Part shown: positions 11,814-25,319 of the stretch, piece after piece
How positions within the stretch are numbered: position 1 is the first letter of the stretch
Layout of the letters: the number at the start of each line of letters is the position of its first letter
NCBI RefSeq assembly: GCF_009870125.1
Contig: NC_046683.1
Location: 6,200,001-6,264,000 of the forward strand
DNA length: 64,000 nt
Source: Drosophila pseudoobscura
Taxonomy: Eukaryota > Arthropoda > Insecta > Diptera > Drosophilidae
Reading direction: 5' to 3'
Notes under the pieces: generated by a model
What the model was told of the DNA's origin: nothing
The model's database searches: none
The model's input: only the letters and a program-made list of their open reading frames with translations
Translations under genes and position numbers: made by a program

Positions 11814-12243
11814 ACCCACTGTATTTCCTCCGTCGTTGTCTCTAGCTGTAAAAAGACTGTACAATCGGTTTAGCCAAAAGCTTCTTACTTAGAATAAACC
11901 AAACTATAATAACCTTACTTTGGTTGCAAAGCGGATTTTCCCGACATAAATATGTAATTATGTATGCATCCCAGGTCAATTCTATCGCTTGATTTTATTA
12001 AGAAGAATTTCAAAATAGGTAGATGGTAGAATTTCAAGATACGAAAATACGAATACTAAAGCTAAATATAAACATAAAACTCCATCGTGGTGGGTTGGGA
12101 GATTCGATCCAGTGTGCCCGTTCTGCCTAGAACTAAACAAATTGTTCACTTGGGTGAATCTAGGTATGCCGTGCTTTAGGTGTCAGTAGAAATCTAGAAC
12201 AATATTTAATCCTGCTGAGAGGCAAAACATTCGCCAGTATCAA

Positions 12244-12295
12244 AGTAAGTAAAATTTTTTTAATATTTTTCGATAATCCAACCGAATTGAGTTAG
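12244..12295 (+). other. probable 5' UTR intron of the acidic protein gene
   Basis: A GTAAGT donor at 12244 pairs with a GAGTTAG acceptor ending at 12295. The 52-nt T-rich intron is typical of fly short introns and lies 39 bases upstream of the ATG at 12335. It supports transcription of the downstream ORF. No TATA box was found just upstream. Confidence 0.5.
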
Positions 12296-12334
12296 ATTGA
12301 TCTACAAATTGTGACGAACTTTTGTTGACTGAAG

Positions 12335-12919
12335 ATGCCGTCGTTTGATATCCCTGCTGAATGGTTCGAGGACGAGCTGGACTACGACGAAGAGCCGGCA
12401 TTCCACTTCCCAGTGCCCAATGTGGACGGAGCTGAACTCGAATTCCAGGATGCTCTAGATGCAGCATTGGACGAGGTCATCAACGAAGGGCGCGAAGTCG
12501 AGGTCCAATCCGATGAAGGATCGCCAGTGGAGAGCGGCCAGGACATCTTCGAATCGCCGTACACAAGTTCATTCGAGATATCAGATTTTGAGGTCAGCTC
12601 CGACAGCTCCGAAGCTGTCGCTGAAGGTCACGTAAATCTGGCAGACATATCTGACCTAATGTTATTGTCATCATCATCATCTGAAACATATTCAAATAAC
12701 GGAGTCTTCGAAGACATTACCAACATGGAGGCAGATCAGGAATCCATTGTCACCTATGAGACGTCGATTGACGATGCAAAGAAACTGTTGGAAGACATTT
12801 TTCGCGCCCAAGACGAGCTGGAAGACAGACTAGAGTCCTTTGGAAAGAAGCTAGATGAACTAAGGGAGGACATCAAAGAAAATATTGCAGACTGTGAAAA
12901 ATTTAGATCCAGCATCTAG
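12335..12919 (+). CDS. acidic protein with C-terminal coiled coil (194 aa), unrecognised
   Basis: The protein starts MPSFDIPAEWFEDELDYDEE and is strongly acidic. A serine cluster (LLSSSSSETYS) lies near residues 110-120. From about residue 140 a heptad-rich helix follows (DDAKKLLEDIFRAQDELEDR, then KKLDELREDIKENIADCEKF), consistent with a coiled coil. There is no signal peptide, membrane segment or zinc motif, so a cytosolic or nuclear partner-binding role is plausible but unproven. The ATG is the first in frame, after a likely 5' UTR intron. An ATTAAA poly(A) variant follows about 20 bases after the stop. Codon use is that of a real gene. No family is recognised. Confidence 0.8.
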   Translation: MPSFDIPAEWFEDELDYDEEPAFHFPVPNVDGAELEFQDALDAALDEVINEGREVEVQSDEGSPVESGQDIFESPYTSSFEISDFEVSSDSSEAVAEGHVNLADISDLMLLSSSSSETYSNNGVFEDITNMEADQESIVTYETSIDDAKKLLEDIFRAQDELEDRLESFGKKLDELREDIKENIADCEKFRSSI

Positions 12920-12959
12920 AATTTGTATTTAATTTCCAATTAAAAGACAACTAGCACAT

Positions 12960-15900
12960 TCTGTTGCGATCCATTGATATTGGGTGGACGAGAGCTGGAA
13001 CGTCTATCAGGGGTTTAAGTTAGCAGAGCAAAACTGGCAGTTGCTACCATTAATAACATATAATTGCAATGTTTTGCTACTGGTACTCTAAAAATAGTTC
13101 AGAGCTATTGGAAAGCCAAAAGCTGATTGCCACGACAGGAATGTCAGCGACCGCGACCTGCACTTGTTCATTATGCAGGAAGCTCGACGACTGTGATTGA
13201 ACCATCAGCGACAACTTAGACTTTGTCTGGCGATGGAGCAGGAGTTAGAGCTGTCGCTTAACTGTCGCCGTGGCATCCGTGATGCCTGAAACAGGCTGCC
13301 CCCTTACCTCTCACCCCTCGCCCTCTGTAGGAGCCCGACACGCCCATCCCGCAACTGGTAACCTGTGGCAAAAGCGAAAAGCCAAAAACCAAACATGTAG
13401 ACACAGTGGCGGCACGAAAAGTAAAAGTTAATACGATATTCATGAGCTGCTAAGCGCAGATGTGACTGGCATTGTGATACAAGCCAGCAAGGCGATTCGG
13501 TGGCAGTTACAGATACAAATACAAATACGGTTTCAGTTACAGATACAAATACAGTTATAGCTGTGTATGTGGGGAGAGATAGCTTCACAGGAGGGGAGCC
13601 GACTGCTGACTCCTGACTGCTGACTGCTGACTGCCGACCGCCGACTGCCGACTTCCTACCCATTCAGTAGTCGTCGTGCCGCTCTGAGACTGAAGTTTAA
13701 TTAATTATTTAATTTTAAGCACTTGAGCGCACCGAGAGCGACGATGGAGAGACGATGGCTTGGGATTAACTTAATAATATATGAGCCAGGACTACGAGTA
13801 CGAATAGTACGAGTATGAGTGTGTGTGTGGCCCTGGCCATGTTCTGTGTCCTCGGCTGAGCTGTGTCCTTGTTGGCCTGACCGCTTGGCCGCTCCAGTTA
13901 ATGCAGACTAATGAGACATTGTGGAACGAATTAATTTCACGCATGATTAACACATCAAATGCCAGAGTGGGCCGCACTCTCAGACGAACCGGGGCCTAGA
14001 ACTAGAGGAGCGGGCACCACAGAGTTCGAGGACATTAGTGGCGAAATTTTGGGGCCACACCATGAGTACGAGCATTCAACAAACTTTGCTGTTCTCGCCG
14101 TCAGTTGCCACATTAACCCAGTTCCATAGGTGCAGATAACACGGAAGTGTCATCCTCAAATGTCGTCTGCGTGTGCAACGCTGCATAAACATTTTTCGTT
14201 CGCCATATAAAAACATGAAAAATCACATAAATATACATATGTACATATGCATGTATAAACTATTTCAAACTTTATATTTATATACGTGACGGGTTCATGC
14301 ATGTACGTATGTATATTCCAGCAACTAAAGAGTTGTAGTTGCAGTTGCCAGTTTGCGAGCGAGTGTTTTCCATGCCCTCTATGTCATAAAGTGCGAAAAA
14401 GTGTGGCATGTCAGTTATGAAGGGAACTTTGATTTCACTGGAATCCGCCGTAATCTCCTCTATGGCATTCTTTTAGTTATTCGTGCACTATAGCCTTTGA
14501 TGTGGCCCCTGATTCCCTTCAAAAAATGAGTCTGAAAGTCAAAAAAGATATTTAGTGGCTAATTGGAGATAATCTACACTTTTTTGTTTTGTTGGGCGGA
14601 CATACGGGCACAAAACGTAAAACTGGCAATTAAACGCCGCACTGCTTGCAGGATAATTTAGCGAAAAACGAACCAAACCTTCAGGTTTCAGCTGCAGACT
14701 TTTTGACCACTTGCTTGTAAAGTAAAACCTGAAGGTTTAGTTCGATTTTCACAAGAAGGGTATAGGTAGGTTGGAAGGGCCTTACATGTTTCACTTTGCC
14801 TTTTGGGTGACGGAGTCACTGTGGGATGACTGACGGACTGGGGCTTGGGGACTAGTGTATCTGGCGCTGGCGCTACGGCTTGACTGTTAAAGGTCGCCAA
14901 CGAGCATAACCAGGAGGAGCCGCATATGATGAGAGATAAATGCCAAATGCTCTGGCGCGCCCCAGCGCTCAAATCCCGCACAGAGCCGGCTCTGGGCTGC
15001 CGTGTGTGAGCGGGTGAGTGTGTGGGTGCCGCATAGTAGCTCTATTTAATTATGTAAGTAGCTTTCGCAGCTTGTTTTCCCGCATGGCTGGTGGACTTTA
15101 AATTAGCATACGCAGCAGGGATTAAAGCTCTGGCCAAGACTACGTATCTGGCCATGGCTGTGGCTGTAGCTCTGGCTCCATCTCTATCTCTATCTCAGTC
15201 TCTGTGTATCTGTCCCTGTCTGGCCTCAGGGCCCTCATGTTAATAAGAAATCAAATGGCCAATGGCAAATATTCAATAAATTTGGCTTTAGTAGTCACGT
15301 GCGGACCAAGTGCGAACACGTACACAGCTCAGTGCAACTGATGCCAGGGCAGGGCAGGAACTGAAGCTGGGACTAGCACTGAAGTCAGGAGAAGACTGGG
15401 TCAGATGGCAAGGTTGAGATATCTACGTGGTCCGAGGACTATGGGCCGTGGGGCTTGGGTCTTGGGCCTTAAGCGCTGGGCGTTGGGCCAGGTGCAAAGG
15501 TCGTGAAAAGTGTGCGGCACATCAATTGCTGTCTCTGCCAACTGGCCAATAGACAATTCCTGCGCTCTCCTCTGTTCAACTTCATCCTTGGGATTCTCTG
15601 CTTGGTTTTTTGGGCAGCACGTGCAGCTCCGTGGAATAGTCCAAGTTGAGGACGATTGAAATTGCTGGTGGCAAGTGGATAAGTGGACATTAATCAAAAT
15701 AAATATGAGAAACGTGCTGAAATACAAGTACACACACGTGAGGTTCCATCTTCGAGTGGATGATCACTGGGAGGAGCTAATGAAGTCCGCTTTGGGTCTC
15801 CTCCAATTAGACCCTCGATGACACCATCGATTGCGGCCAGGGTGAGACCATTGTCACAGTCCTAACGGACTATTCGGACCATTTCCCATTCGATTAGAAA

Positions 15901-16140
15901 CGCATCATTGCACACACGTCGCATTAAAATTCAAAACACATTTCCATCCTCCCCAATGGAAGGAACAAGAGGCAGGAAACACCCACAAGATACATCAAAG
16001 TTGGCATCGAATCGCGTCAGGCTGTAACTTTGGGGTTCATGTTTCTCTTGCCCAAGTTCTAAGCAAATTATGCATGAGAAATTCAATTTGCATTTATTTT
16101 GCAATAATTTCACATCAACAACAGCACAAACAGCAACTTT
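12960..16140. other. non-coding stretch, no supportable gene
   Basis: About 3.2 kb holding an ACAGATACAAATACAAATAC-type minisatellite near 13505-13555, a GACTGCTGACT/GACTGCCGACC minisatellite near 13600-13650, and TTAATTAATTATTTAATTTT near 13695. Inverted AGGTTTcAGC/AAACCTGAAGG segments lie near 14680-14735. Open frames near 14688-14981 and 15401-15733 lack ATG starts and were not called. Confidence 0.5.
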
Positions 16141-16145
16141 TGGCT

Positions 16146-16288
16146 TATAAAAGAAGGCGGTAATCGAGTCTCGAGGAAATCCAGATGCTCTGACAAACGC
16201 TTGGAATACTTGGAATTGGAACCTTTGCGAGCTTTCCCTGAGCTCGTGGACTGATCATAGATCAAGCTGTAGACCCACGATGGTGAGT
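16146..16288 (+). promoter_or_regulatory. TATA promoter with a putative first exon ending ATG|GTGAGT
   Basis: A strong TATA box (TATAAAAG) at 16146-16153 lies 134 bases upstream of an ATG at 16280. A near-consensus splice donor, GTGAGTGTGG, follows the ATG immediately. A first coding exon with only the initiator Met and then an intron is a common architecture for fly cuticle and secreted-protein genes. I could not find a matching downstream exon, so the gene itself is not called. Confidence 0.4.
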
Positions 16289-16289
16289 G

Positions 16290-19200
16290 TGGTAAGCCAG
16301 TTGCTCGATTCTATGCAGATCCAGCTGAACTTTCGCACAAATTCAATGAAAGTACGACTGTACCCAAAGCAGCAGAAGGGCAACAGACAACAGCCTCCCA
16401 AAAGAGCTGAGCTCGAGGAATCAAAGAGGGGAAAAAATAAGAAAACTTTTTCAATATTTTACGAATCAGGTGTTTCCTGTCGAAGTTTCCGCTTAAGGAC
16501 ACGCACACGACGCACACAATGGCCCGAAAATGCCACAAGGCAGGTGGCAGGAGGCAGGAGGCAGGAGGACAGAGCAGACGGCACGTAAAAATAAAATTTA
16601 ATGAAATGTAACTGGATATACCACACGCCTGGCACCAGTCCTTCCCTCCAGCTGGCCGGCATTAGCCGCGGCCCCAGCCTCTGGGCCTCATCCTGAGACC
16701 TATCTTCAGACCCACCTCAGCCAGGACCCAGACGGAGAGACAGACAGACAAGCAGACAAACAGGGAAACAGGTAGAATGTCAAAAAGCCTATTTAGCATA
16801 TATTTACTGGCAGTCAGACGGCAAATGAAAACCAAGAACCCGGTCGAGGACGAAGACGAGGCCGAGGCCGAGGCCGAAACCCCTCGCAGAAAGTTTTTGG
16901 CCAAGAACATGCCCAGAAATCCTTTTTACGCTTTCCGTAAGAGCAGAGATCTTTTTGGCCAGGAGCTGCTGTCATTCGAAATATTATAAATCATGTGCTA
17001 CATTAGCCAAGCATCGGCTCTCGTGGCTTCTGCAAATTGCCTGAAAATTTATAGAACAAACACAAACAGCCCAAAAGGAGAACTCCTTTCTGCCGGCAGC
17101 AGCACCAGAAACACCCAGTGGAACGGAAGTTCATTGACGCAGCAAACTCCAAGCCAAAGAAAGTGGAGTGGAGTCATTGTTTTGTGCTATTTGGCATATC
17201 CCGAGAAGGGTATATCAGAGTTTTCATTGAGTTGGTCGGGGACATAAAGTGGTGGAGGTGTTGTTCTTCGTGGTTCTTCGCAGCTTCGGTAGTCTCTGAA
17301 TATTACATAATATTTAAAGGTTTCGGTTTTCAAATATGCTACCATACCATACATATTTATCTAAGATCCATCCAAATGCTTATAATAGTATGTTAGAGCT
17401 GTAAGGGATTGTTGTAACCACAATAACAGTTGCTGACAATCATTTGTTAGTTCCAATGAATTAAAAAAGGCTTATTACTGGTATAAATGTAGCCATGATT
17501 CTCCATGGATGACAGAAATGTATCCCTAATTCGTCTTAGCCTTCTTGGCTTGCTTTATTTTCCTCCATGACTCTGTGGATGTAGCTGTCGCCGCTTTGAA
17601 TCACGCATTTGACGCGGTTTCGGTTAGCACCACTTCCAATCCCACAATTCCACAACCCAACAATTCCGTAATCCCCGCTGGTCTGCCCTCGGCTTCCCTT
17701 TGGCACTTCTTGCACTCTTGTCACGCCAGGCACGGCCAGCAACTGCAATTCAATTGTTGTTGAACAACGCCTCACCCGGACCCGGACCCGGACCCGCACC
17801 AGGTCCGTCCTTTGCCGGGCTCTTTGGACAAATGTTTGAACTTCTTTTCCCCGACAGCAATTTGCGGCGAAAATTGTGATTTGTTGTAGAAAGCGCGCCC
17901 GCGCGCGATTTTCATCAGCTGTCGTCGTCATCGCCGTCGCCGTCTTGGTTTTCGTCATCGTTCTGCGTCCTTTGGCAGCTTTGCATTTTGTTCAGATACT
18001 TATCACACAGTTTTGGCAAAATGCTGCGCAAAGTTTTGCTTAATAGCCTGGAAGTTTTTAATGAAATGCTTTTGCCTCAGCCACAGTCACAGTCACAGTC
18101 ATAGCCAGAACCAGTGCCAGAGCCCCAGTCGGAGCCATTCAGCCGTTGCTCTTCGGTTTTGGTTTTGGTTTCAGTTTTCTTTCAATTTTTCTGGTTTACT
18201 TTGGCTTGCTTTGGTTTGGTTGGGAGCCAGCTTTAAGATGGAATGACCCTTATCAAGTGGTTCAGGTCAAATCGAGAGAGGCATTCCAGGAGAAGACAAA
18301 AAGACAACAAAAAGGTGAAATGTCACACTCACATTTTTGCTTTATTAAAATAATACTCTGCCATAATACAAAAGGGAAAAGGCAGAGGCCACAGCAAAAG
18401 CAAAAGGAAATGCCTCCTTTTGATTCCATTCTTTTATTTTACGAGTAATTCCATCTGGTTTCCCCTGTTCACTGACAGCTGTCCAGTCATCTGGACCCCC
18501 ATCTCGAAACTATTTGGTAGATGAGAAGAGATTATATGTTTACTTGGCAAAGAAAATTAATTTGCTCGAGCATTAGGTTGGATTTTAATAAAGTGGCCCA
18601 CCGGGCACAAAGGATTCGAATGGGGCGCCCTTTTTATTTCTGCTGGTTTGGTGGTTTGTGGAGGGAACCTTCCGGTGCCTAAACTTAATAAACTGTCCGC
18701 TCTGTGGAAACGAGAGACTCTCCTTCTCGTCCTTCGAGTACGAGTGCGAGTATGTGTGCGAGTATCCATGCCCTCGAGCATTTGTCATCCGTGCTAAGTA
18801 CTCTGGACGTTCATTTTTTATTTGCTGGGCAAACATGACAGCAAACATTAATTTTGCGAGCGCCATGCGGTAATTAAAAGCGAAAGTGTTTGACGCCCTC
18901 GAAAAAAAGTCCCCAGAGGGAAGCGATGATGAAAGAGAAAAAGAGACAAAGCCAAGGGCCGAACAATGCTCATTAGAAGGGAACTGGCCCATAGATAAAT
19001 CAGACTAGAAAATACACTGACAAAGAAAGCGACAAGAGAATGAAATCTTATGACCTGTCTAAAGCGACATGGAACGACAGACAGAACGACTCGTTGCCAG
19101 TGTGCCCAGACACTTCTCTGGGACTCTTCCCGCCTTAGATTTCTGATGGCCTCATTAATTATGACCCGGGCCACGGCGCGACTGTGCTCGGGCCACTTGA

Positions 19201-20876
19201 AGACTGCAATTAAAGACTACGAGTGCCCCGACACGCAAATCAACATAAATTGCAGGCATTGTTAGGTCCATATGGAGGCCATAAAACTTGGGCAAGCAAG
19301 GATTGGAAAAGGGAGCTGACAGAATGGATGGCGTGGCGTTTGGCACGCGCCGCACCCAATAAGCAATATAAATCCCTAAAAAGTATATTTGAATCTTCAT
19401 CTGCAACTGTGGCTGTTGTGTAATCCTCGGGCGTTGCCAATTTGCTGGTTGGACGAATTTTTATGGCCAAACGAAGGGTGCACATTCGATGAAGATGGGT
19501 TCGATGGGAGTAAGGGAGTATAAGAGTATGGGAAGTGGGAAATTCATTAATTCCGTCCGTCGACGACTGTTTGGCAAGTTTTCTAATTAAAACAACAAAC
19601 AAATGGGCAGCAGGGATAACAATACATATGGAAATCAAACAGGGGGGGTATGAAGCTGCAAATCTCTGCCACTAGCCATTCCTCTGTGTGATGGCCGGAA
19701 ACTGTCTGGCAAGATGCTAATTCGGTTAAAAACTTTTGTCGTCAAGTTTGCAGCAAAACTGACTCTGCACCATCCCGTGCTCCTTGCTCCATGCTCCATG
19801 CTCCACATCCCCTTGTTATTCGCTGCGCTCCCCTGTCTCTGTCAGCTATCCGGCCAGAAACTTCGTTGGGAGCTCGTCCTCGCATTGTTCTGCAGTGCAT
19901 ACAAATTGATCCAGAAGTAGGCACCGACACAGACACAGCCACAGCCACAGCCCATGCCATTGCCCACGCCACCGTCGCAAAGCCAGCTCTATCATCATCT
20001 TCATGTGATATGCATCTGTTTGGGCAAAAATTGTTTGCCACTTAAATATGCGCGAGGCACGCCACGCCCACTGGACGCACTGGCCCAAACCCAAGGCCCT
20101 CACTTAAAGGACATTTTATTTGCAATTTGCAATGCACTCTTTAAAGTGTACTCCAACGAAGGGTAATTCTATATGAAATTCGTTTTGGATGAGACAGTAC
20201 CTGATGGAAAACTTTCCATTTTCGATGGTATATTTTATCAGTTATCCCTTAACATGCCTTCAAGGAAGCCATCCCTGAAAGGTAATGGATCGAAAAGGTA
20301 TTTCGAATATTTTACGCCTGAATATCTATCTCTTGCAATTGATGAAGGTACATATTAGATGGCGACTCTTTGGAACTCACGTTAAATAGGATTGGATCGA
20401 CGGGGAGCACAGTAGTACCACTAGCCATAAGGTTTTGGGATCTGTCTTAGGAAGAATTTATTCGCAAGCATTAAATCAGCAGTGATCAAAGAGAATCCCC
20501 CCCATTTCTGTGGATAACGAGTATTTGCATCTAATCTGTTTTCCCATCTAATCTCTTAAACACTTCTCGTCCCCACCGCGACTAAATGGCGCCATGCGTT
20601 GGCGAAGGTGGGGGCCCATTCTCACGCCCTTAGCTAAACATTTATTTTGCTAATAATTTATTTATATGCCCTGTCAATATATACATGCTATAAGTACTTG
20701 GCCCCGCCACAGTCTACTCCCCTCGGGGCACGCACACAATTTGCTGATACAGGCAGAAAGAAGACAAAACTGTTACGGCAACAACGAATTGATTTGCTCT
20801 ACGGACGTCAACGCTAGAGACTCCTCTCTACTATGGCTGCTCTGCTGTTCCGGCTCCCCTTCATTTGCAGGGAGAA

Positions 20877-20909
<33 letters not shown>

Positions 20910-23900
20910 ATTATTATGCACCCCTGAAAAAAAATCGAAGTCGATGTCGTTGTCGTTGCCGTACTCGTTCCCGTTGTGGTTGTCGTTGTTAAGTCAGTGA
21001 CTCATATCATTATGGCGCTCATGTCCCGAGGCGCCACGCGCCTTGTATCACCCACTCCACTGCTGTATTGCTCCACTCCATTCCTTGGGACCTTCGTCTT
21101 CATTTTTTATGTCTGTTTGCCCGCAAACCGCACTCGATTTCCACATGAATAGGCAAGGCCAAGACGGGGCCGGCTTAGGATCAAAATGGAAATGAGAAAG
21201 ACAGACATTAGGACAGAAAGTCGAGAAGAGAGAGAGCGGGTCCTAGAAGAGATGTTGGTCTACCTGTTTTCCTTCCTGGCCATTCATATTCCACCTCTCC
21301 TTCTTCTATGTTTGCCTCATTGATTAATGCGTAAATATACGTTCCATGGCTTTGAGTCCTGGTCCTTATCTGCTTTGAACTGAATCGAACACTTCTCGGA
21401 GCTTTAAAGGAAGATGGCTTTAAGCAGAGTGCACGGTCAATCTCCTCTGCTGTCATACAAAATATGTTGATAATTATCTTGAAATCACGTGAACACTACG
21501 GGAATTGCTGCATGTTAGTGGCAACAAAGTGTTAACATGTACACTGAGCAAAAAATTATGAGATGGCAAGAATTTGCTTCAGGAAGCAAAAAGGTCTTCC
21601 GTTCCTTAGGAAGATATATAGAAAAAGGTACTTTAATATTAACAAAGAAATTTGCTCACATTTTTTTTGCGGACACCAATTTTTTCACATTTCTGGAGAA
21701 TTTTCCATAATTTCCAACACTTTTGTCCTCAGTGCAGACGACACACCTACAAAAATGATGGGTTTTTATGTCCTGGGTGGGTTTAGCGTTCAGCGTTCAG
21801 CATTCAGCGCTCTCTGTTCTAATAGAAACCCACACATGACAGCGATTACGTAACGCGACAAGTGCCATCAATCATATTTAGGAGCAGTCAGGACCCAACC
21901 AGGATTCGGTCGGGATCCTCCAAGCCACGATAAATGATTGCCATTTGTTGTTCTTGCTGCTCCTTGGGGCAGAATTTAACATTTTTAACTGGCCTAAATC
22001 CAGCCACCGAAAATAGTAATTACATTTCAGGGACACCCATACCCCTCTGCGCAAATCCCTTTGCTATGTGCCGCCAAGGCAGGAAAAGACAAAAGAATAA
22101 TGGGAAATGGGTTGAGCGGAAAATGAAAGATAACTTGAAAACAATTTCTTATGTGGGATTTGCAGGGCCCGGCCCTCGTCCTGAAATTGGAAACGTTGCA
22201 AGCTCTTCACAGTGGTCTAGCGGTTTAGGGTTTAGGGCTTACGGGGAGGGAGGAAAACGACTAGATGCTGAGCTGCTGATTGGCCGGCATGCGGCACGCG
22301 GAAAGATTCCTGAGCTCCACATATCCGTACCCCCCTAAGCACTCACATAGAGCTCATCTTGATAGTGGCAGCGGATTAAGCAGCAAAAACGCATGAGCCG
22401 CCTGTGGGTGGTGTTGTGGCACTGTCATTCGCGTGGCAGTGGCAGGCCATGACGTCAGCGCGGGGCAAGTAACAAAAATAAACCAAAGCGACGGAAGACA
22501 CAAAGCTGCAACTGAAGCACAAGGATTACGAAAGGATTCGTTTCTAACGAGATTGACAACAAACCGCATTGGCATCCCCCGAATGCCCCCACATGAGAGT
22601 GGGTGTATGTTTTTGTTTTGTGTGGGTGCAGCATTTTTATATCAACGCTTTTGAAACTATCCCGAGAATACCCTACAGAGGATAATAGGACTAGTTCGAC
22701 TATACTATTAAGCATGTACAGATGGGCACAGATTGGGCACAGTTGCTAGGATGCTTTAGAAGATAGGTATTTCTTAGAAAGGCTCTATAGCAGTGCTCGT
22801 CCAAACATATGCCTGATGAATTTTCTTCATAAGTAACCCCAACCAAGACAACATAGCATTAATTATGATATTTTCAATTCTACCACAGAGACCTCGAAAG
22901 ATTCTAGCAAAGATACAGAATATTTGGAGGACAAACTTTTCAGAAATCACTTCTAGAAATGCACATTTTTTGTCGGTTCTATAAGTCTTAGCAGAAACTT
23001 TTCCTTATAGTTGGGCAATACTTCCTTTGAGGAATCTATTTGTAATACTTATAGTTAGTTAGGTTTTTAAAATGTATGTACTTTTTTCTTTTGAATGATT
23101 GGATTCTTCCACAGATGTAGGCATAATAGAGGTGATGGTAATTTCTCGTCCTGGATCTCATTTCATCCCCAATGGGGGTGTGCTTGTGGCAAGTGGATTC
23201 GAGCTTCGTCTTGACTTTGGCTTAGGCCGTTGCCTCTTGTGGTGGCATCCAGCCCCAGCGCCAGCGTGCACCCTCTCGCCATTTCCCCAACTCAATTCTT
23301 GCTGGATCTCTCGTCTTGTTCCGCAAACAAAGCAAGTTTTGCCTCATAAAACTAAAACGTTGGATTTAATTTTGCAAAATAAACACAAAAAACTAGAATA
23401 TACCCATAGAGTGGGGTGTTGTGAGAGTATTGCTGAAGAAGGGCAAGATGGGGCTGAGTAATAAGGAGAAATAGGGAAATGTGTCGCTCCTTGGAGCAGA
23501 TGGATTGTGGGATATCTTCTTCATATATCTGCGCCGCTTTGGCTGATTGAAGTGGGAAGCTTCTATGTATGCCCATGAATTTTGCGATAAGTAATGCACA
23601 CAAACAGAAACAATAGCACACACAGATACAAATGCACAGATAGACAAAAACATATATGTATTTCCGAGTACAGCTGGAGATGGGGCTGAAATAAGTGTTG
23701 AGAGGAAAACAGAAATAGAAAATCCGAAATGTGAAATGTGAAATGTGAAAATGAAGAGAAATTCATTATTTATTTGGCAGGCAGCAAAATAAAATAGAAA
23801 ATGCAAATACAACAAATAAAATTGTCGGAAGGACGGCCAGGATGGTGGACTATCAGGGTGGGAGGTGAAATTCTGTGGTGTTCAAAATCGTTTTTTGAGT

Positions 23901-25310
23901 TTTGCTTTTGCTGTATTTTTTGTTGCTGCTGTGTGGTAAAAAAGTTTTCTAATTAAAACAACAACTGACAACGTAAAATTGTCAACGTATTTGTGTAATA
24001 CAAACGCACATACACAGATTAACAACTAGCGGGCATACTGTTAGCCGCAGCAAGGGCCGCGGCTCTACTTTGAACCCGGTACTAAGCTTATGATTTTGGT
24101 AATTTAGACAATATATTTTATATGTAGTTTGGTATCGCTGTTCGCAAAAGGGACAAATTGATTTTTTTCAAGAAAAAACTTAATTATTTGATTTAATCGA
24201 TTTCCATTTCGCAAAATTTGTTTCTCCAGATCTCAGAGAGAGAGAGAATAAGTAAGCAATTCATTTGTTTGTTTTGGCTATAATAATGATCCTATCTGAT
24301 TCATATTCAGCAATCCGCTAGATATGCTCATTGTCTATGATTTTGCTGATATTGCCAGACATGGCTATATCGACTCGGTTATTCATGCTGATAAAGAATA
24401 TATACACATTATGGGGTCGGAAACACTTGTTACACACATCCATTTTCACCACAGATCTAATATACCCGCATACCCGTACCGGGTACACACACATACACAG
24501 GTACAGATGCAGATGCACAGATACAAATATATTTGCTAACTACAAAATGCTTTGTTAAAACAACTTGTACAGAGCCAGGACGGATAGGAAAAATACACTC
24601 AAAAAATGTATTGTCTCTGCTAAATACGAGTGCAAGGAAAATTTCTCTAAAAGGGTATTTGTATGAATTTAGACGGTAACCTCTTTATATAATTTTTACG
24701 CCGATTTTCTAGATTTTGTGCAGCTGTTTTATTTTTAGTGTACGACGGGTACAACTGTCCTGAGCGTTAGATGTACCGCTAAAGAGTGAGACTGTTGGAG
24801 GGATAGATGGGGAGCGGTTCTTATTGTTAGCAGTTGCTAGATTAGTTTGACTTTTTTGATTCCCTCCAATGCACTCCCCTGCCACAACCCATCCTGCTGG
24901 CCAAAATGTAAATGTGCAGCGAACCGGACGAGGCAGTGAGAAGCACAACGGAGAGTCGCAAAATTGTCAGTTGATGATGGCTAAAACGGGAATGGTAGCC
25001 ACAAAAAAAGAGAGCACCGGCAAAAAAATAGGATCCGACAATTGTTTACATGTAAATTACCTAGGAATAACAATCATCAAAATAAACAGAGCCCAAGGCA
25101 GGAGAAGCGGGAAATTAAACCAAAGCTTGAGCTGGTCAATGCCGTAATTAGCTGCCTTGAGCTTCCTTCTTGCGGTTGATAAAACGTTACTCCCTATGAA
25201 CGCTTTAACCCCCATTGAAAGGGGAGCAAAGATTGCAATCACAAAAGATTGTATTCCAGGGGTTTCTATAGACTGCTATCTTCGAAGAGTGTTTGAATTC
25301 GCAATTGCAC
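16290..25310. other. non-coding stretch, no supportable gene
   Basis: About 9 kb. It contains a CCCGGA repeat at about 17774-17797 (four GGG runs on the minus strand), a CAGTCA run near 18085-18105, a GAC triplet run at 20876-20907 and a GA-rich tract near 24236-24250. AT-rich patches lie at about 22740-23100 and 24080-24200. Several short ORFs exist but show no promoter, splice or family support. Confidence 0.5.
20876..20907. repeat. GAC triplet repeat
   Basis: About ten copies of GAC are followed at 20938-20990 by a GTCGTT-rich tract able to pair with it. The region could form a hairpin. It lies in non-coding DNA, and the poly-Arg frame through it is not a credible protein. Confidence 0.85.
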
Positions 25311-25319
25311 TGAATGTAC

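Larger units (their letters stand above)
4750..12180. other. non-coding stretch, no supportable gene
   Basis: About 7.4 kb without a convincing gene. It contains CA-rich tracts near 5290-5350, a (GACTC)n run at about 6404-6425, a CT tract near 7410-7430, a (TACACAGA)-like run near 7965-8000 and GTCAG repeats near 10340-10362. The MITE-like block at 8412-8706 and the GTCCCCT repeat at 11781-11813 are listed separately. Homeodomain-type TAATTA runs near 7180-7192 could be regulatory, but nothing proves it. Confidence 0.55.

Noticed and set aside
14688-14981. Minus-strand 97-codon frame with a hydrophobic segment.
   Set aside because: No ATG start (GTG only) and no supporting context.
15401-15733. 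Minus-strand frame with a hydrophobic start resembling a secretion signal.
   Set aside because: It opens with GTG and has no ATG before the hydrophobic stretch; no promoter or splice support.
20666-20992. ORF with a poly-arginine run.
   Set aside because: Produced by a GAC triplet repeat in non-coding DNA.
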